From positions 1 to 64,000 of the forward strand of contig NZ_JANHOH010000012.1 of NCBI RefSeq assembly GCF_024498135.1: a DNA stretch of 64,000 nucleotides. Reading direction: 5' to 3'. Each line of letters begins with the position of its first letter. Position 1 is the first letter of the stretch. The position numbers and the translations under genes were made by a program. This DNA is from Mucilaginibacter aquariorum. Its GTDB lineage: Bacteria > Bacteroidota > Bacteroidia > Sphingobacteriales > Sphingobacteriaceae. Positions 60,708-64,000 of the stretch are shown here, piece after piece. The notes beneath the pieces are model-generated. The model searched no databases. It saw nothing but the letters and a program-made list of their open reading frames with translations, and was not told the DNA's origin.

Positions 60708-62222
60708 TTAATAAGCAATAATATCCGGTTTGGGTGATATTACCCTTTTATATGGATTATCCAAAAATTGCTGAACCATGCCATTCCAATCTTTGCCGCC
60801 AATTCCATGGCCCCGGTTCATGAATAAAAAGCTTTGGCCATTTGGCATATAATGGTTGATCATCCGCATATATAATGGCCTGCAATTAGGGTCCATCTCA
60901 CCATCTCCCATCAATACAGGTTTTGTAGAATAATAAGGTTGTTTGGTTACAGTGTTAACCGGCGGTACTTTCCAGCAATCGCACATGCTTTTGTAAACAT
61001 CATTTATATGGTATCCGTTAAGATATGGATAGCTTTTATATAGTTGTTGAATTACCGCTTCACTATGATAGGCGCTCTCGTCGGCACAGTAAACAGAGAT
61101 CCTCATGCCATCCGGAGCCTGATTTTTGCGGAAAAGATTGTCTAAAAAATCTTTTACATAAGGGCTATGCCTGCCGTTTATCATTTCCGTGATAATATAT
61201 GCTACATCTTTTCTTTTAGTATCGGCAGACATTGCATTCATAATTTCGGCCAGCAATTCGTTTTTAGTGTAAGCAATACGAATAGAATCTTTAGTCCCGT
61301 TTTCTAGGTATGGTAAATAAAACGTTTTGCCGGTAATGCCATTAAAATATTGCAGAAATTTTTGCTGCAGGTTGCTATACAGCAATTTATTTGTAGAATC
61401 TTGTTCTACATGCTTGAATAACATACCTAAGGCCTCATTAAAATTGGCGGGTTCATCTTCATCTATTGGCGTAAAGATGGGTAACGGAGAGTCGAGCACA
61501 AGTGATCTGACCATAGATGGATGCTTCTGCAGCACCGCAGTCATCAGTCCGCCGCTATAAGATCCGCCAAAAAGATTGATGGAATCTACCTTCAGGGTGG
61601 TCAATAAATCGTAAATATCAGAAACGGTTGCATCGGTATTATATCCTGCCAGGTCAATGCCCCGGCTTTCCAGACTTTTTTTATACCGTTTTACCCCTTC
61701 CAGTACCATGCTATCCTTATTCAGGTTTTTCCGGTAAGATTCTTTTATAGCGGCATCCAGTTCAAACGTTCTTAAATGCGGCAAAGCATATCTGGTTCCT
61801 CTTTGCTCAATTGCAATGCAATCGCGTTCTTTAATGAAATCGTTTTTAGCTGCCCCAATTGTCCAACCTAACGAGCTATTGCCGGGACCTCCAGCGGTAT
61901 ATAAAATCGGATCCTTCTTTTTATTGGGGTTTATGCTCTCGACTACTATAAAGGGCAACTTAATCATCCTTGAATTGCCTTTGTAACGATTTTCGGGCAC
62001 GATCAGATACCCGCATTTTGTTTTAAAACTACTATCAATACCATCAAAGGGTGCAGAGAAAGCCGACTTCAAATTAGCCGGTGCCATTTTTACAAAGGTG
62101 CTATCCATCATAAACCTACAATTGCAGAGCTCTATTTTTGGAACATACTTTTTTTGCTGTGCTTTGGCTGCGATTACCAAAAAAATGATGATCGTTATTG
62201 TAAGGATGGCGTTTTTTTTCAT
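60708..62222 (-). CDS. secreted alpha/beta hydrolase, TAP-like peptidase
   Basis: A 504-residue exported hydrolase. The signal peptide ends AAKAQ. The alpha/beta core has the oxyanion region LYTAGGPGNSSLGW, the nucleophile elbow GGSYSGG, the acid in LMGDGEMDPNCRP and the His in NRGHGIGG. The C-terminal TAP-like domain is typical of tripeptidyl aminopeptidase/proline iminopeptidase relatives. It likely removes N-terminal peptides in the periplasm. Monocistronic. Confidence 0.88.
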   Translation of the reverse strand: MKKNAILTITIIIFLVIAAKAQQKKYVPKIELCNCRFMMDSTFVKMAPANLKSAFSAPFDGIDSSFKTKCGYLIVPENRYKGNSRMIKLPFIVVESINPNKKKDPILYTAGGPGNSSLGWTIGAAKNDFIKERDCIAIEQRGTRYALPHLRTFELDAAIKESYRKNLNKDSMVLEGVKRYKKSLESRGIDLAGYNTDATVSDIYDLLTTLKVDSINLFGGSYSGGLMTAVLQKHPSMVRSLVLDSPLPIFTPIDEDEPANFNEALGMLFKHVEQDSTNKLLYSNLQQKFLQYFNGITGKTFYLPYLENGTKDSIRIAYTKNELLAEIMNAMSADTKRKDVAYIITEMINGRHSPYVKDFLDNLFRKNQAPDGMRISVYCADESAYHSEAVIQQLYKSYPYLNGYHINDVYKSMCDCWKVPPVNTVTKQPYYSTKPVLMGDGEMDPNCRPLYMRMINHYMPNGQSFLFMNRGHGIGGKDWNGMVQQFLDNPYKRVISPKPDIIAY

Positions 62223-62269
62223 GGTTTAAATGACGTTTGATTATTGCAAACGTTACAGTATAAGAGAGG

Positions 62270-62490
62270 CTTATTATAGGAGGCTTCACCGTTTAGGTGA
62301 GTCAACCAGGAAGCTCATGTTCACCAATCGCCCATAAAACTCACGTTAAATTTGAGAAGAAAATGGAGATAGCTCTCTGTACCGTAAGCAAAAAAAGCGT
62401 TGACTTTATAACTCTGGTTCCTGATAGCTCTATACTTAAACTCCCTCAACCAAAAAGCAGCGAAATCAACACGATCAAAAAGCAACGGTC
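62270..62490 (-). other. protein-like remnant or dispersed repeat after the lipoprotein stop
   Basis: After the TGA at 62489-62491 the lipoprotein frame stays open for 56 sense codons, to TGA 62321-62323, with protein-like content (YRAIRNQSYKVNAFFAYGTE). An overlapping frame on the same strand (about 62290-62350) reads REFYGRLVNMSFLVDSPKR and stops. Both strings seem familiar from Bacteroidota spacers, so this is probably a dispersed repeat or gene remnant. Confidence 0.4.
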
Positions 62491-62923
62491 AAAATTTAGC
62501 AAAGTCTTCGTCGCGGATTGTCCTAAATTCTCCGGGGCCAAACGTTTCACTATGCCGTGTAAACGTGGTGACAGTTAATGCAAACACGGTAAATATTAAT
62601 GGCTTATCACCTGTCGACCGGGGTAATGTATATTGCGTAAGGGTGCTGTCGCTCAAACTATAGGTAAAATTAACCTCGCTACCCTTCAACATTGATTGCC
62701 CTGTGCCATCTGCATTGTATTTCACGAAATCATTGTCGGTATAATCCATAATTACATCTTCAGATAATATTGTGCCTTGCGAATCCATAAAAAGGCTGCG
62801 CGATTTTTTGTACTGCCATTTACCAACAATCGTAACTTTTGTAGGAGGGGGAGTGTGGTTGCTCTTTTTGCACGAACCAAAAAGCAGCCCGAATACTATA
62901 ACTATCAGCAGCGTCTTTTTCAT
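62489..62923 (-). CDS. lipocalin-like lipoprotein
   Basis: A 144-residue lipoprotein with lipobox GLLFGSC (Cys about 18) and a lipocalin-like pattern: VGKWQYKKSRSLFMDSQG near the mature N-terminus, then alternating strands (FVKYNADGTGQSML, VNFTYSLSDSTLTQYTL, TFTRHSETFG). Such proteins are frequent in Bacteroidota and uncharacterised. The frame remains open beyond the stop codon, see the neighbouring entry, so the 3' end may be altered. Confidence 0.75.
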   Translation of the reverse strand: MKKTLLIVIVFGLLFGSCKKSNHTPPPTKVTIVGKWQYKKSRSLFMDSQGTILSEDVIMDYTDNDFVKYNADGTGQSMLKGSEVNFTYSLSDSTLTQYTLPRSTGDKPLIFTVFALTVTTFTRHSETFGPGEFRTIRDEDFAKF

Positions 62924-63116
62924 AACATACTGTATTACAAATGTCTAATGCAATATAATAATTCTGGGTTTATAATATTAACTTTAATTTGCTATTTGTG
63001 GATAACAAGTATAACCTACGTATAAGCCTGATCTTTATATTTACATAGTGCCCCGTATTAATAACAGGTATAACAATTCTCAAACTACACTTTTCACTTA
63101 TTAAGTAAAACCTAAA

Positions 63117-63824
63117 ATGGAAACAAACACATCCTCCAAATTTGCTGCCGAGTTTTTTGGCACGCTTGTTCTTGTTTTAATGGGCTGCGGCAGTGCAGTA
63201 ATTGCCGGTGCAAATGGTACAACCGGGGTGGGCTTATTGGGCATTGCTTTCGCCTTTGGCCTATCTGTAGTGGCAATGGCTTATGCTATCGGGCATATTT
63301 CGGGCTGCCATATTAATCCTGCTATTTCTATAGGCATGGTTGTGGCCGGCCGTATGAAAGCAAGCGAGGCCGTAATTTATATTATAGCGCAATTATTAGG
63401 CGCGCTTGCGGGGGCAGGTATCTTATTGTTAATTGCATCGGGCAAAGATGGGTATGATATTGCTGTTAATGGTTTAGGGCAAAACGGCTATGCTGCTTCC
63501 TCCCCCGCACATTACAACTTACAGGCAGGTTTTATTGCCGAAACTGTTTTTACCTTTATATTCCTGTTCGTTATTTTCGGTTCAACATCTACAAAAAATA
63601 TACATGGGGGGTTCGCGGGCATCTCTATAGGCTTAAGCCTGGTGCTGATTCATATTGTAGGGATCCCGGTTACGGGCGTATCTGTAAACCCTGCGCGCAG
63701 TATAGGCCCGGGCCTGCTGGTTGGTGGTGCAGCTATAAGCCAGTTATGGTTGTTTATTGTTGCCCCAATTTTAGGCAGTATACTATGCGCTATAGTATGG
63801 CGATATATGTTAGAGCGGAAATAA
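63117..63824 (+). CDS. aqpZ: aquaporin Z
   Basis: A 235-residue six-TM water channel with both NPA boxes: HINPAISIG after helix 2 and VNPARSIGPG after helix 5. The narrow-filter positions look like those of AqpZ-type water channels rather than glycerol facilitators. Full length, with a strong terminator. Divergent from the lipoprotein gene. Confidence 0.95.
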   Translation: METNTSSKFAAEFFGTLVLVLMGCGSAVIAGANGTTGVGLLGIAFAFGLSVVAMAYAIGHISGCHINPAISIGMVVAGRMKASEAVIYIIAQLLGALAGAGILLLIASGKDGYDIAVNGLGQNGYAASSPAHYNLQAGFIAETVFTFIFLFVIFGSTSTKNIHGGFAGISIGLSLVLIHIVGIPVTGVSVNPARSIGPGLLVGGAAISQLWLFIVAPILGSILCAIVWRYMLERK

Positions 63825-63833
63825 CAAAATAAG

Positions 63834-63869
63834 AAGGGGAAAGATGTGATCGCATCTTTCCCCTTTCGT
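63834..63869. terminator. bidirectional terminator between aqpZ and the azoreductase gene
   Basis: AAGGGGAAAGATG pairs perfectly with CATCTTTCCCCTT around TGATCG. Confidence 0.9.
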
Positions 63870-63880
63870 TTAAACCTATT

Positions 63881-64000
63881 TTAGTTTAACTGAATGCTGC
63901 TAAGGCCTTTTTCTAAAGCGGTATCCTGTATACCCGGTATAGATGTGCCCTCAACCCTGAAAACCGTAATATCTGTTAAGCCAATAAAGCCCAACATGTG
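63881..64000 (-). CDS. azoR: probable FMN-dependent NADH-azoreductase, C-terminal 39 residues
   Basis: Too short for a normal frame search: the last 39 codons of a minus-strand gene running off the window, ending at TAA (63881-63883). The translation HMLGFIGLTDITVFRVEGTS then IPGIQDTALEKGLSSIQLN fits the C-terminus of AzoR-type flavodoxin-fold reductases (LGFIGxxD...VEG). Only the end is visible, so the call is tentative. Confidence 0.6.
   Translation of the reverse strand, partial: HMLGFIGLTDITVFRVEGTSIPGIQDTALEKGLSSIQLN

Noticed and set aside
62297..62578. 93-residue plus-strand frame opposite the lipoprotein 3' end
   Set aside because: Overlaps a well-supported lipoprotein gene for 90 bases and lacks any recognised motif; the minus-strand readings are more protein-like.

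Overview
The window looks like chromosomal DNA of a Bacteroidota bacterium of the Sphingobacteriaceae, most like Mucilaginibacter or Pedobacter. This is inferred from SusC/SusD pairs, ECF sigma/FecR regulation, an STN-domain SusC, TAnnTTTG promoter elements with no purine-rich ribosome binding sites, and several palindromic intergenic repeats typical of the phylum. No database search was run; every family call rests on motifs read by eye.

Layout. 1-160: 3' part of a 5S rRNA gene and its terminator, the end of an rRNA operon. 160-1300: repeat-rich spacer around one small YtxH-like gene. 1303-8234 (minus): a four-gene operon for a cellulose-synthase-like exopolysaccharide machine (sensor kinase, BcsB-like protein, GT2 synthase with an N-terminal MshEN-like domain, polytopic membrane protein), with a decayed GH5 glucanase divergent to it. 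9.2-31 kb: mostly housekeeping genes (acyl-ACP desaturase, MscS channel, aldo/keto reductase, a CPBP protease-DUF2007-cdsA-psd operon, dusB-apaG, K+ channel, zinc protease, amine-oxidase-like flavoprotein, recQ-murF, M14 peptidase, TonB receptor). 30.2-32.5 kb: PadR regulator with a PspC-type membrane protein and a small coupled ORF.

32.6-38.3 kb: a SusC/SusD/DUF1735 operon with no enzyme. 38.4-38.8 kb: an intergenic region that folds as a closed three-hairpin structure between two terminators, a candidate ncRNA. 38.8-44.1 kb: secreted hypotheticals, DoxX, LD-carboxypeptidase, metG and tRNA-Arg(CCT). 45.1-55.1 kb: a polysaccharide utilisation locus with ECF sigma factor divergent from FecR, SusC, SusD and a GH2 glycosidase. 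55.2-64 kb: accessory genes (Crp-family regulator, SDR epimerase, O-methyltransferase, ALO-type FAD oxidase, lipoproteins, TAP-like peptidase, aquaporin) and the 3' end of a probable azoreductase.

The parts most worth following up are the exopolysaccharide operon with its eroded glucanase, the structured intergenic RNA candidate at 38575-38700, the dispersed repeats lying between convergent genes, the Lys/Ala-rich tail on phosphatidylserine decarboxylase, the PadR operator pair, and a lipoprotein gene whose frame stays open for 56 codons beyond its stop.
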